Source: Chloroflexota bacterium
Lineage (GTDB): Bacteria; Chloroflexota; Dormibacteria; Dormibacterales; Dormibacteraceae
Direction: 5' to 3'
Assembly: GCA_005880855.1 (NCBI GenBank)
Contig: VBGM01000016.1
Location: 28,452 to 73,529 of the forward strand
Length of the DNA stretch: 45,078 bases
Positions 1 to 7,568 of the stretch are shown here, in pieces. A program made the translations under genes and the position numbers. Each line of letters starts with the position of its first letter. Position 1 is the first letter of the stretch. The notes beneath the pieces are model-generated. The model worked only from the letters and a program-made list of their open reading frames with translations, had not been told where the DNA came from and made no database searches.

Positions 1-123
1 CAGAAAAGCGTAGGCCCAGCCCGGCACCGTCCGAAATCGAAACTTCCGCCATACCTCCGCAGGGGCGCCTGTCATTGCGCAGACTGGTGGGAAATCGTTG
101 GCGGCAAGCTGGGACGCCCACAC
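1..123 (-). CDS. Partial hypothetical protein, C-terminal part beyond the window
   Basis: The reading frame is open from at least position 150 down to the window edge on the minus strand, downstream of dapB. From the GTG at 123 it reads V-W-A-S-Q-L-A-A-N-D-F-P-P-V-C, then a segment around C-A-M-T-G-A-P-A and a run of aromatic residues (PGWAYAFL) that looks like the start of a membrane helix. A TTG at 150, overlapping the dapB stop, is an alternative start. A Cys-containing soluble head followed by a membrane segment is all that can be seen; I do not assign a function. The position directly behind dapB suggests co-transcription. Because only about 40 codons are visible, it could still be a chance open frame. 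Confidence 0.45.
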   Translation of the reverse strand, partial: MWASQLAANDFPPVCAMTGAPAEVWRKFRFRTVPGWAYAFL

Positions 124-142
124 CTGGACGCGGTCGGGCCGG

Positions 143-895
143 CTAACCAAGGCTCAGACCGAGCAATTCGTCGAGGCCGCGGTAGAAGCGCGGCTCACTG
201 GTGACCTTTCTAATTGCGAGCAGCACACCCGGCACGTAAGCCTCGCGGCTCGTCGTGCGGTGGGCGATGGCGAGTGTCTGGCCGGGCAATCCGAAGATCA
301 CCTCCTGGTCGGCCACGAAACCCGGCAGGCGGATGCTGTGCACCGCGACGTTCCCCTCCTCCCCACCGCGCGTCCCTTCGAGCGTCACCTTCTCGGCCTT
401 CTTGTGGCTGAAGGGTTTGCCGCCGCGCCGCGCCGCGAGTCGCTTCGCCGTTGACAGCGCCGTGCCGGATGGGGCATCGAGCTTGGTCGCGTGGTGCATC
501 TCGATGATCTCGGCCCCATCGAAATGCGGAGCCGCGATCTCCGCCAGGTGCATCATCAGCACCGCGCCGATCGCGAAATTCGGCGCGACGATCCCACCCA
601 GATTCTTCGCGTTGCACGCCGTCTCGAGCTTGTCGACGTCGGCCGCCGACAAGCCTGTGGTTCCGACCACCGGCGAAGCGCCTGCGGCGATCGCCGCGAG
701 CACGTTGTGCATCACGTCTGATGGCCGGGTGAAATCGACGAAGGCTCGTGGCCTCTTCTCGTGCAGGAACGCGGCCAGATCTTCGCCGCGGGAGAAGCCG
801 CCGACGTAATCGACGTCCGGCTCCGCGGCCAGCGCCACCGCGAGGATCGCGCCGACCTTGCCGCGGTGCCCGGCGACCGCGACCTTGATCGGCAC
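143..895 (-). CDS. dapB: 4-hydroxy-tetrahydrodipicolinate reductase
   Basis: DapB reduces the dihydrodipicolinate precursor with NAD(P)H in the lysine/diaminopimelate pathway, in the cytoplasm. The 250-residue product has the N-terminal dinucleotide-binding loop VAGHRGKVG (residues about 7-15) and the family signature EMHHATKLDAPSGTA near residue 135, which carries the catalytic His pair and the substrate-binding Lys. The length matches the family (240-270). The start is GTG at 895, directly after the stop of an upstream shadow frame; no ATG is available at the conserved N-terminus. It follows pnp after a 180-bp gap. The rpsO-pnp-dapB order suggests one transcript. The usual neighbour dapA is not in the window. 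Confidence 0.95.
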   Translation of the reverse strand: MPIKVAVAGHRGKVGAILAVALAAEPDVDYVGGFSRGEDLAAFLHEKRPRAFVDFTRPSDVMHNVLAAIAAGASPVVGTTGLSAADVDKLETACNAKNLGGIVAPNFAIGAVLMMHLAEIAAPHFDGAEIIEMHHATKLDAPSGTALSTAKRLAARRGGKPFSHKKAEKVTLEGTRGGEEGNVAVHSIRLPGFVADQEVIFGLPGQTLAIAHRTTSREAYVPGVLLAIRKVTSEPRFYRGLDELLGLSLG

Positions 896-1075
896 TAGGC
901 TTGCGGCCGGGGGGCCGGGCGAGAGATTCGGTGCACAGGTGGCTCAGATGCTAGGCGCGAACAAGCACCGAAGCGAACGCATTTGGCGATGCGTGAGCGA
1001 GGAGCGGAGTTCGCAACAACGCAGATGGGCCGCCTGGGCGCCGAAGATCCGCCTGGCATCCGCGGTCGCAACCCT
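896..1075. other. Intergenic gap between pnp and dapB
   Basis: This 180-bp stretch contains no credible gene. A short inverted repeat, CGCAT-N6-ATGCG, lies near its middle (around 978-993), without a T-tract on either strand, so I do not call a terminator. A minus-strand open frame of 81 codons spans the gap and the end of pnp, but its composition looks like a shadow frame. Confidence 0.4.
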
Positions 1076-3304
1076 CTATCTACGCCCGCGGCCTCCGCCG
1101 TTGCGACCGCCGCGGTCCCCTCCTCGGAAGCCACCTTCACGCGGCGGAGGCGGCGGAGAGGCGAGCGCTGTCGCCATCGCCTCCTTGTCGATCTTCTCCT
1201 CGATCGGCTCGCCCTTGGCGGTGAGCTCGTCGATGGCTGCCTGGCGGCTGAGGTTCAACCGGCCCTGGCTGTCGACCTCAGTCGCCTTGACGACGATCTC
1301 ATCGCCGACATTGGCGACTTCCTCCACGCGTTCGACGCGGTGGTCGGTCAGCTTGGAGATGTGGACCAGGCCGTCCTGGTTAGGGAGCACCTCGACAAAG
1401 GCGCCGAACGGCATGATGCGTACCACCTTGCCCTTGTAGATCTTGCCCACCTCGACCTCATCGGTGAGGCCTTTGATCCAGTCGATCGCCTTCTGCCCGG
1501 CCTCCTGGTCGACCGCGGCGATGAACACGCGCCCATCGTCTTCGACGTCGATCTGGGCGCCGGTCTCCTCGGTGATCTTGCGAATCATCTTGCCTCCTGG
1601 GCCGATGATGTCGCGGATCTTGTCGGGGTTGATCATGATCGTGGTGATACGCGGGGCGTAGGAGCTCATCTCGCTGCGCGGCCGAGGCAATACCGCCAGC
1701 ATCTTGTCGAGGACGAAAAGCCTTGCTTCGCGGGCCTGCTCCAACGCCTGGGCAAGGATCTCGTGGGTGAGGCCCTTGATCTTGATGTCCATCTGCAGCG
1801 CGGTGATGCCGTCCTTGGTGCCCGCGACCTTGAAGTCCATGTCACCCAGGTTGTCTTCGACGCCCTGGATGTCGGTCAGCACCGCGAACTTGCCGTCGCG
1901 CGTGACGAGGCCCATTGCGATGCCCGCGACGGGCGCCTTGATGGGCACGCCCGCGTCCATCAGCGCGAGCGTCGATCCGCAAACGGACGCCATCGAAGTG
2001 GAGCCGTTCGAGCTCAGGATCTCCGAGACCAATCGCATCGTGTAGGGCCACTCCTCGACAGGTGGGATCACGGCGAGCAGTGCCCGCTCCGCGAGAGCAC
2101 CGTGTCCGATCTCGCGGCGGCCCGGACCGCGCAGCGGGCGCGCCTCGCCGACCGAGAACGGCGGGAAGTTGTAGTGGTGCATGTAGCGCTTGAACTCTTC
2201 GGGCGACAGACCGTCAAGCTTCTGCTGGTCCGACATCGAGCCGAGGGTCGCGATCGTCAGAGCCTGGGTCTGTCCACGCGTGAAGAGGCCCGAGCCATGC
2301 GTTCGCGGCAGCACCCCGACCTCGACCGTGATCTGGCGGACGTCCTTGAGGCCCCGGCCGTCGGGACGGACGCCCTCTTCGACGATGCGTTGGCGGACAC
2401 GGTCCTTGACCTTCTTGTCGAAAAGCTTGCCGAGGATGTCGGCATGCTCGGGGAAGCGCTCGCCGAGCTCGGCGACCGTGCGCTTGCGGAGCTCGTCGAC
2501 CGCCGCCTCACGCGCACTCTTGTCAGGGTTGAATGCCGCCTGGTCGAGGCGCAATGCGAGGTACTCGCTCACCACCTCGACGATCTGGGCTGGAAACTGC
2601 GGCGGCACGAATTCGCGCTTCGGCCGTCCGACCTCGCGCTGCAGCTCGAGCTGGCCTGCACAAAGCTGCTTGATCGCCTCGTGCGCCATCTCGAGCGCTT
2701 CGACGACGACCGCCTCGCTTACTCCCTTGGCCCCCGCCTCCACCATGAGGATGGCGTCCGCGGTGCCGGCTACGACGAGGTCGAGCTCTGACTCGCCCAT
2801 TCGGGACATGGGCGGGTTGACGATGAGATGGCCGTCGAGGTGACCCATGCGCACCGCGCCGACCGGGCCCTGGAATGGAATGTCCGAGATCACGAGCGCG
2901 GTCGAGGCACCGTTGATGCTCAGGATGGTGGGGTCGTTTTCCTGGTCGACCGAGAGCACTGTCGAAACGACCTGGATGTCGAGCCTGAACCCGTCCGGGA
3001 ACAGAGGGCGCAGGGGCCGGTCGGTGAGCCGGGACGCGAGGATCGCGGCCTCGCTCGGCCTGCCCTCGCGGCGCATGAACGCGCCGGGGATCTTGCCCGC
3101 CGCGTAGAGCTTCTCCTCGTAATCGCAGGTGAGCGGGAAGAAATCGATGCCTTCCCGAGGCTCCTTTGACATCACCGCGGTGCTCAGGACGACCGAGTCG
3201 CCCTGCCGCAGCACCACCGCACCGTTGGCCTGCTCGGCCACCCGGCCGGTCTCGATCGAAAGCCGCCTGTCGGCGACCTCCACGTTTTTCGTGACTATTG
3301 CCAC
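1076..3304 (-). CDS. pnp: Polyribonucleotide nucleotidyltransferase (PNPase)
   Basis: PNPase degrades RNA 3'-5' by phosphorolysis and is a core part of the RNA degradosome. The 742-residue product has two RNase PH domains, with the FFPLTCDYEEK and GAFMRREGRPSE motifs of the first, and HGSGLFTRGQTQ and STSMASVCGSTLALMDAG of the second. A KH domain (IIGPGGKMIRKI, about residue 570) and an S1 domain (GKVVRIMPFGAFVEVLPNQDGLVH, given here in parts) follow. The tail is Gly/Arg-rich (RGG-like), as in RNA-binding extensions. The start is GTG at 3304, with a GGAGG Shine-Dalgarno 7 nt upstream that is itself inside a hairpin (see the leader). It lies behind rpsO, the common bacterial order. Confidence 0.97.
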   Translation of the reverse strand: MAIVTKNVEVADRRLSIETGRVAEQANGAVVLRQGDSVVLSTAVMSKEPREGIDFFPLTCDYEEKLYAAGKIPGAFMRREGRPSEAAILASRLTDRPLRPLFPDGFRLDIQVVSTVLSVDQENDPTILSINGASTALVISDIPFQGPVGAVRMGHLDGHLIVNPPMSRMGESELDLVVAGTADAILMVEAGAKGVSEAVVVEALEMAHEAIKQLCAGQLELQREVGRPKREFVPPQFPAQIVEVVSEYLALRLDQAAFNPDKSAREAAVDELRKRTVAELGERFPEHADILGKLFDKKVKDRVRQRIVEEGVRPDGRGLKDVRQITVEVGVLPRTHGSGLFTRGQTQALTIATLGSMSDQQKLDGLSPEEFKRYMHHYNFPPFSVGEARPLRGPGRREIGHGALAERALLAVIPPVEEWPYTMRLVSEILSSNGSTSMASVCGSTLALMDAGVPIKAPVAGIAMGLVTRDGKFAVLTDIQGVEDNLGDMDFKVAGTKDGITALQMDIKIKGLTHEILAQALEQAREARLFVLDKMLAVLPRPRSEMSSYAPRITTIMINPDKIRDIIGPGGKMIRKITEETGAQIDVEDDGRVFIAAVDQEAGQKAIDWIKGLTDEVEVGKIYKGKVVRIMPFGAFVEVLPNQDGLVHISKLTDHRVERVEEVANVGDEIVVKATEVDSQGRLNLSRQAAIDELTAKGEPIEEKIDKEAMATALASPPPPPREGGFRGGDRGGRNGGGRGRR

Positions 3305-3452
3305 GTGACTACCTCCATATATGGGAGGGTGCCCTTTGGGCCGCGCGACCTGGTCAGGTTCCTAGCAGCTGCCGCCAAGGGGCTACAACCCCTTGATGAG
3401 AGCTTCTAAGAGCTGACCTGCGCGACCGCGAGTACCTCCGCTGCTTTTCCCG
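3305..3452 (-). promoter_or_regulatory. Structured leader of pnp with a sequestered ribosome-binding site
   Basis: Read on the minus strand, the rpsO-pnp spacer can fold into a multi-helix structure. GGTCAG near 3415 pairs with CTGACC near 3350 to close a junction. Inside lie AAGGGG-TTGTAG-CCCCTT and an AGCT-CTTAGA-AGCT hairpin, and GTCGCGC occurs on both outer flanks. Immediately before pnp, CCTCC (3324-3328) pairs with GGAGG (3312-3316) across a 7-nt loop, so the pnp Shine-Dalgarno is within a stem. Structured pnp leaders are known, for example the RNase III-processed E. coli leader and the Actino-pnp motif. Whether this one belongs to a known family I cannot tell from sequence alone. Confidence 0.6.
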
Positions 3453-3722
3453 TTATCTCCTGATCCCGAGCTTGCCGACGAGCGCGCGGTAGCGCTCGAC
3501 GTCGGTGTCCCTCAGGTAGTTCAGCAGACGCCGTTGCTTGCCAACCAGGAGAAGCAGGCCGCGGCGCGAGTGATGGTCCTTGGCATGCGTCTTCAGGTGC
3601 TCGGTGAGCTCCCGGATGCGCGCCGTCGAGAGCGCGATCTGGACTTCGGGCGAGCCCGTGTCCTTCTCAGCTCGCCTGTACTCGGCGATCAGCTTGCCCT
3701 TGACTTCTGTCTCTTCTGCCAA
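3453..3722 (-). CDS. rpsO: 30S ribosomal protein S15
   Basis: S15 binds the central domain of 16S rRNA early in small-subunit assembly. The 89-residue product matches the family length and contains the diagnostic stretches [16 protein letters not shown] and [20 protein letters not shown]. The start is TTG at 3722 (TTG GCA GAA GAG). A perfect TATAAT lies 11 nt upstream of this TTG, so the transcript would have almost no leader. It is followed by pnp after a structured spacer. S15 autoregulates its mRNA in several bacteria; here no obvious S15-binding mimic is visible upstream because the leader is so short. Confidence 0.96.
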   Translation of the reverse strand: MAEETEVKGKLIAEYRRAEKDTGSPEVQIALSTARIRELTEHLKTHAKDHHSRRGLLLLVGKQRRLLNYLRDTDVERYRALVGKLGIRR

Positions 3723-3733
3723 ACCGAAGAGCG

Positions 3734-3765
3734 ATTATACCGGCCTTTAGACAATGGGCCGGTCG
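3734..3765 (-). promoter_or_regulatory. Probable rpsO-pnp promoter, -10 TATAAT
   Basis: On the minus strand a consensus -10 hexamer TATAAT occupies 3734-3739, 11 nt before the TTG start of rpsO. It is overlapped on its upstream side by an inverted repeat ACCGGCC-N11-GGCCGGT, which could be an operator or the remains of a ggt terminator. No good -35 hexamer is seen at 16-18 nt. Confidence 0.55.
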
Positions 3766-3773
3766 GGACGGTC

Positions 3774-5273
3774 TCAGGTGAACTCGACGGAACCGTCTGA
3801 GCGGGGATCTGCACCGGCGCGCCACGACGTGGGACCGTCGATCACTATCGCGTGGGCGTGGCCATGGGAGTGGTGCTTGGGAGGCACCAGCTCGATCTTC
3901 AGGCCGGAGCGATTGAGGTCGCGGGCGACCGGGTCGTCGGCCTCCACGGAAACCACCTCTCCGCCGGCCATGATGCGAATCCTCGGCCGGGCCACGGCTT
4001 CGGCCGGCTCCATGCCATGGTCCACGATGTTGATCAGGACCTGCGTCTGCAGCTGAGGCTGGCCTTCGCCTCCCATCGACCCGAAGACAATGGCCGGTCG
4101 GCCTCCACGCGCGGCCATGGCCGGAATGAGCGTGTGCATGGTCCGCTTCTTAGGCTCCAGCCGGTTGACATGCCGCGGGTCGAGCTTGAAGTAGGCGCCG
4201 CGGTTCTGGAGCAGCATGCCGGTGCCTTCGGCCACGACCCCAGAGCCGAATCCATAGGCGACGCTCTGGATCAGGGAGACGAAGTTTCCGTGCTCGTCGG
4301 CGGCGCACATATAGATGGTGTCTCCGCCCTCTTTGGCATCGCTCTTGCCGACCGCGACATGGTCAGGGTCGAGAAACGGGTCGAGAGGGGCCACCGCGAA
4401 CTCGGGATCGGTGATGTAGCGATCGCGCAGTGGATAGCACTCGTCGCGAATCTGCTTGAAGGTCTTGACGAAAGCAACCCCGGGCTGCAGCTGCGCGGGC
4501 GAAATCCGATCCAGTCTCGCCAGCATGGCAAGCGCTGTCAGGCCTTGGGTCGGGGGCGGGAGCTCGTAGACGGTGAGGTTCCGGTAGCTCACGGCGAGCG
4601 GCTCCACCCACTGCGACCGATGCGTGGCCAGGTCCAAGGCGGTTATGAGCCCGTCGCGCCGCTTGATCGCAGCGGCGATGGCGGTACCGACTTCGCCGCG
4701 ATAGAAGCCGCCGATCCCTTTCCGACTGATATCGCCCAGGGCGGATGCAAGGTCGGCATTGCGCAGCAGCATGCCACCCTCCATCGGCGGGTAGAGCTCC
4801 TGGGCCGCTGGCTCTTTGCCCAGCAGCTCCGCACCTTCCTTGAGGGCGTCGGCCAGGTGGTCGGTGATGATGTAGCCGTTCGCGGCGAGGGCAGTCGCCG
4901 GCTCGAGCACCGCCGTCAGGCCCAGCGTCCCGAACCGCTCGAGCAGGCGACCCCAGGCCTCGACCGTACCGGGCACGGTCACGCTGAGCACCCCGCGCTC
5001 CGGCATGCTCTCGTGGCCGCGGGCGCGTACCGCCTCGATGGTGGCGAGCTCGCCTGAGCGGCCCGCACCAATGATGCCCACCGGCTCGCCCGCATTGGCG
5101 GGCCAAACGATCGCCATGAGGTCGCCGCCAACCGATGTCATGTGCGGGTACACCACGCACAGCACCGCGTCGGCGGCGATAGCCGCGTCGACTGCGTTGC
5201 CGCCATCGCGCAGCACCTGCGCGCCGGCCTCCGAGGCCAGCCGGTGTGGGGTGGCGATGACCCCCTTAGTCAC
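3774..5273 (-). CDS. ggt: Gamma-glutamyltransferase family protein
   Basis: The family cleaves or transfers gamma-glutamyl groups, typically of glutathione, after autocleavage before a catalytic Thr. The product is 499 residues. The N-terminal part has GNAVDAAIAADAVLCVV and the substrate loop around TSVGGDLM. The predicted nucleophile is the Thr in GGDTIYMCAADEHGNFVS (about residue 345), with the typical downstream VFGSMGGEGQPQ motif. I chose GTG at 5273, eight bases after the lipid kinase stop, because the longer open frame overlaps that gene in another frame and lacks family similarity. No signal peptide is obvious from this start. It is the last gene of the long train before the rpsO promoter. 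Confidence 0.88.
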   Translation of the reverse strand: MTKGVIATPHRLASEAGAQVLRDGGNAVDAAIAADAVLCVVYPHMTSVGGDLMAIVWPANAGEPVGIIGAGRSGELATIEAVRARGHESMPERGVLSVTVPGTVEAWGRLLERFGTLGLTAVLEPATALAANGYIITDHLADALKEGAELLGKEPAAQELYPPMEGGMLLRNADLASALGDISRKGIGGFYRGEVGTAIAAAIKRRDGLITALDLATHRSQWVEPLAVSYRNLTVYELPPPTQGLTALAMLARLDRISPAQLQPGVAFVKTFKQIRDECYPLRDRYITDPEFAVAPLDPFLDPDHVAVGKSDAKEGGDTIYMCAADEHGNFVSLIQSVAYGFGSGVVAEGTGMLLQNRGAYFKLDPRHVNRLEPKKRTMHTLIPAMAARGGRPAIVFGSMGGEGQPQLQTQVLINIVDHGMEPAEAVARPRIRIMAGGEVVSVEADDPVARDLNRSGLKIELVPPKHHSHGHAHAIVIDGPTSWRAGADPRSDGSVEFT

Positions 5274-5280
5274 GAATGAA

Positions 5281-6207
5281 TTATCGAGGCGTGATGAACT
5301 CGATGGCGCCGGGCTGGATCTCGAACAACGCGGGCAAAAAGCCGGGGTCCTCGCCATCGAGGTCGATACGCACGCGGTCCTCACAGCTGACTGAGATTCG
5401 TTTGCCGTACATCAATTGGTAGTGAGGGTTGTGCTCGTCGAGGTGAGCGCCCCGGCTGACAGTGCCGATGCCTCGAATCGTCTCCAGCTTGCCCGCATCG
5501 CCGACGAGGATGACGTCGAACACGCCGTCGGTCGGTGATGCCGTGGGCGCCATGCGCATGCCCCCGCCGAAGTACTGGCAGTTGGCGATCACGATCTGCA
5601 TCGCCTTGAGGTCGTGGGCCACGCCGTCGACAACGACGTTCATCGGCTTGTTTTTCCACCTCATGAGGGCGAGGAAGGAAGCCAGCTTGAACGTCGCGGG
5701 CCCGAGCCGCTTGCCGCCGTTGTTCACCCGATGCACCACCTCGCCGCCGAGGCCGGCGTCCGCGATGTTGATGAAGTGACGCACGCCCGTACCGCCGTCC
5801 GCCGTCCGGTACGACACGCAGCCCGCATCGAGCCGCCGCGCCACGCCAGTCCGAAGAATCTCGATCGCCGCCTTCGGGTCGAGCGGAATCTTCAACGTGC
5901 GCCGGAAGTCTCCGCCGGTGCCGAGAGGCAGCATGGCGAGCCGTGTCGTGGTCGGGATCGGCGCCCCGTTGTGGAAGAAGCCGTTGACGACCTCGTTCAG
6001 CGTCCCGTCGCCGCCCACCGCGACCACCGCCGGCCGCGACTGCCGCACGGCACGCTCGGCGATCTCCGTCGCCTCGAGCGGTCTGGTGGTCAGCACCGCT
6101 TCATAGCTGAGGCCGGTCGAAGACAGCCAGCTGGCGATCCCGGCCCATTCCTGTCCGGCGCGACCCGCGCCAGAGGCGGGGTTGACGATGAAGAGTACGT
6201 CGGCCAC
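5281..6207 (-). CDS. Diacylglycerol kinase / YegS-like lipid kinase
   Basis: Enzymes of this family phosphorylate diacylglycerol or related lipids with ATP at the membrane surface. The 308-residue product opens with VADVLFIVNPASGAG and has the nucleotide-binding signature VAVGGDGTLNEVVNG (about residue 60) and the LPLGTGGDF motif, where most relatives have LPLGTGND. The GTG at 6207 overlaps the TAG stop of the upstream oxidase by one base and places the conserved Asn-Pro motif at residue 8. The longer open frame through the oxidase gene is spurious. Placement next to an alkyl-DHAP-synthase-like oxidase and a GlpB-like protein suggests glycerolipid metabolism; the substrate is unknown. Confidence 0.88.
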   Translation of the reverse strand: MADVLFIVNPASGAGRAGQEWAGIASWLSSTGLSYEAVLTTRPLEATEIAERAVRQSRPAVVAVGGDGTLNEVVNGFFHNGAPIPTTTRLAMLPLGTGGDFRRTLKIPLDPKAAIEILRTGVARRLDAGCVSYRTADGGTGVRHFINIADAGLGGEVVHRVNNGGKRLGPATFKLASFLALMRWKNKPMNVVVDGVAHDLKAMQIVIANCQYFGGGMRMAPTASPTDGVFDVILVGDAGKLETIRGIGTVSRGAHLDEHNPHYQLMYGKRISVSCEDRVRIDLDGEDPGFLPALFEIQPGAIEFITPR

Positions 6208-7568
6208 TATCTCGCGCCCCCGAGCGCACGCGGGTTCATGATCCCCGCGGGGTCGATCGCGCGCCGAACCGATTTCCACACGCTCATCCAGCCTCCCATC
6301 TCGTCGGCCACCCACCGGGCACGTGCCTGCCCGGTGCCATGGTGATGGCTGATGGTAGCCCCGAGCTCCAGTGCAGCGGTCATCGTGCCCTCCCAGGCCC
6401 GGCTGTATGCCGAGCGAGCCTCGTCTTCCGTCTCCCGCGAGCCTGCGAACGAGAAATAGGCACAGCAGCCCTGCTCGTACGCATGACTGAAATGGCATAA
6501 CGCCAGCCCGCCGTCGGAAATTGCGGTCCACACTCGCACGTAGAGGTCGGGCAGCGCCGTCCACGATGCGGCGAGCTCGATCGTGTCCACATACGAGCTT
6601 GGAGGTTCGAGCAGCGATTTGAGGCGCTGCGCTGACAGATCGAACCGGTGGCGCTGCCATCGCTGCCAGGGTTCCTCACCCAGCTCCGTGGCGGACGACG
6701 CAATGCTCTTCACCACGTCGGCCTCCGACGCCGCTACACGATCTCGTCCAGCCGTGGCGACGACGAGCAGGCAAGCGCCGATTGGGAGGTCGTAACCGTT
6801 GAAGGCCGCATCGGCCGGGTCGTAGAGGCGCATGACGAGCGGGCGAATGCCCGCCTGCATGATCGAGCGCATGGCCTCGAGGCCGGAGCCCAGGTCGGCG
6901 AAACCATATCCGCGCCCGACCACTGACTCAGGCAATCGATGCACGCGCAGGACGGCGCCCAGCATCACGCCAAGCGCGCCCTCAGAGCCCAACCAGAGCT
7001 CGTGCAGCGCGGGACCCACTGCGGATCGGGGACCGGGCCGGGGAGCGGCATAGGTTCCGTCCGGTAGCACCACTGCGAGGCCCATCACCATGTCCTCGAT
7101 GCTGCCGTAACGAGTCGATTCCTGGCCCGACGATCGCGTTGCGCACAGGCCGCCGACCGTCGTCCCCGGAAGCGAGCTCGGGAAATGTCCCAGCGTGAGT
7201 CCAAGCCCGTTGAGGCGCTCTTCGAGCGCCAGGCCGTTGACCCCGGCTTCGCAGGTGCAGGTCAGGTTGGTCTCATCGACCTCGAGGACACGGTCGAATG
7301 CTCCCATGTCGATCACCAGCTCGCCCACCTGCGGACCCAGCGCTCCGCACACCCCGCTTCCGCCCCCGAGCGGCGTGACAATCACTCCGTGGGCGGATGC
7401 CCAGCGCAAGATCTCCACCACCTGGTCGCGGCCGGAAGGGCGAGCGACCAGCACCCGCGGCGAGGGGCTTCCTGCCCGCTCGGCCATGATGGTCAACGGC
7501 CAGAGGTCGCGAACAGCCCGCTCGTCGAGCGCCGCCGCGCCGATGATCTTCTCGAGCTCGGCCCTCAT
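6207..7568 (-). CDS. FAD-binding oxidase, alkyl-DHAP synthase / GlcD-like
   Basis: The 453-residue product belongs to the vanillyl-alcohol-oxidase fold of FAD enzymes. It has the PP-loop PLGGGSGVCGAL (about residue 77), the FAD segment SLPGTTVGGLCATRSSGQ, and the C-terminal SHHHGTGQARARW motif, the form found in alkyl-dihydroxyacetonephosphate synthases (ether-lipid synthesis) more than in glycolate oxidases. The ATG at 7568 overlaps the glpB stop as ATGA, which fixes the start and argues for coupled translation. The neighbouring lipid kinase and GlpB-like gene support a glycerol-phosphate or ether-lipid role. Other possible substrates are D-2-hydroxyacids. Function beyond the family is inference. 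Confidence 0.85.
   Translation of the reverse strand: MRAELEKIIGAAALDERAVRDLWPLTIMAERAGSPSPRVLVARPSGRDQVVEILRWASAHGVIVTPLGGGSGVCGALGPQVGELVIDMGAFDRVLEVDETNLTCTCEAGVNGLALEERLNGLGLTLGHFPSSLPGTTVGGLCATRSSGQESTRYGSIEDMVMGLAVVLPDGTYAAPRPGPRSAVGPALHELWLGSEGALGVMLGAVLRVHRLPESVVGRGYGFADLGSGLEAMRSIMQAGIRPLVMRLYDPADAAFNGYDLPIGACLLVVATAGRDRVAASEADVVKSIASSATELGEEPWQRWQRHRFDLSAQRLKSLLEPPSSYVDTIELAASWTALPDLYVRVWTAISDGGLALCHFSHAYEQGCCAYFSFAGSRETEDEARSAYSRAWEGTMTAALELGATISHHHGTGQARARWVADEMGGWMSVWKSVRRAIDPAGIMNPRALGGAR

Noticed and set aside
983-2791. 602-codon plus-strand open frame opposite pnp
   Set aside because: It lies entirely antisense to a clearly conserved PNPase; high GC makes long shadow frames common. 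Composition (Asp/Arg/His/Leu-rich) is that of an antisense frame.
3852-5057. 401-codon plus-strand open frame opposite ggt
   Set aside because: Antisense shadow of the gamma-glutamyltransferase with no recognisable motif.
6208-6660. N-terminal extension of the lipid kinase
   Set aside because: It overlaps the FAD oxidase in another frame and has no family similarity; GTG 6207 gives the standard start.
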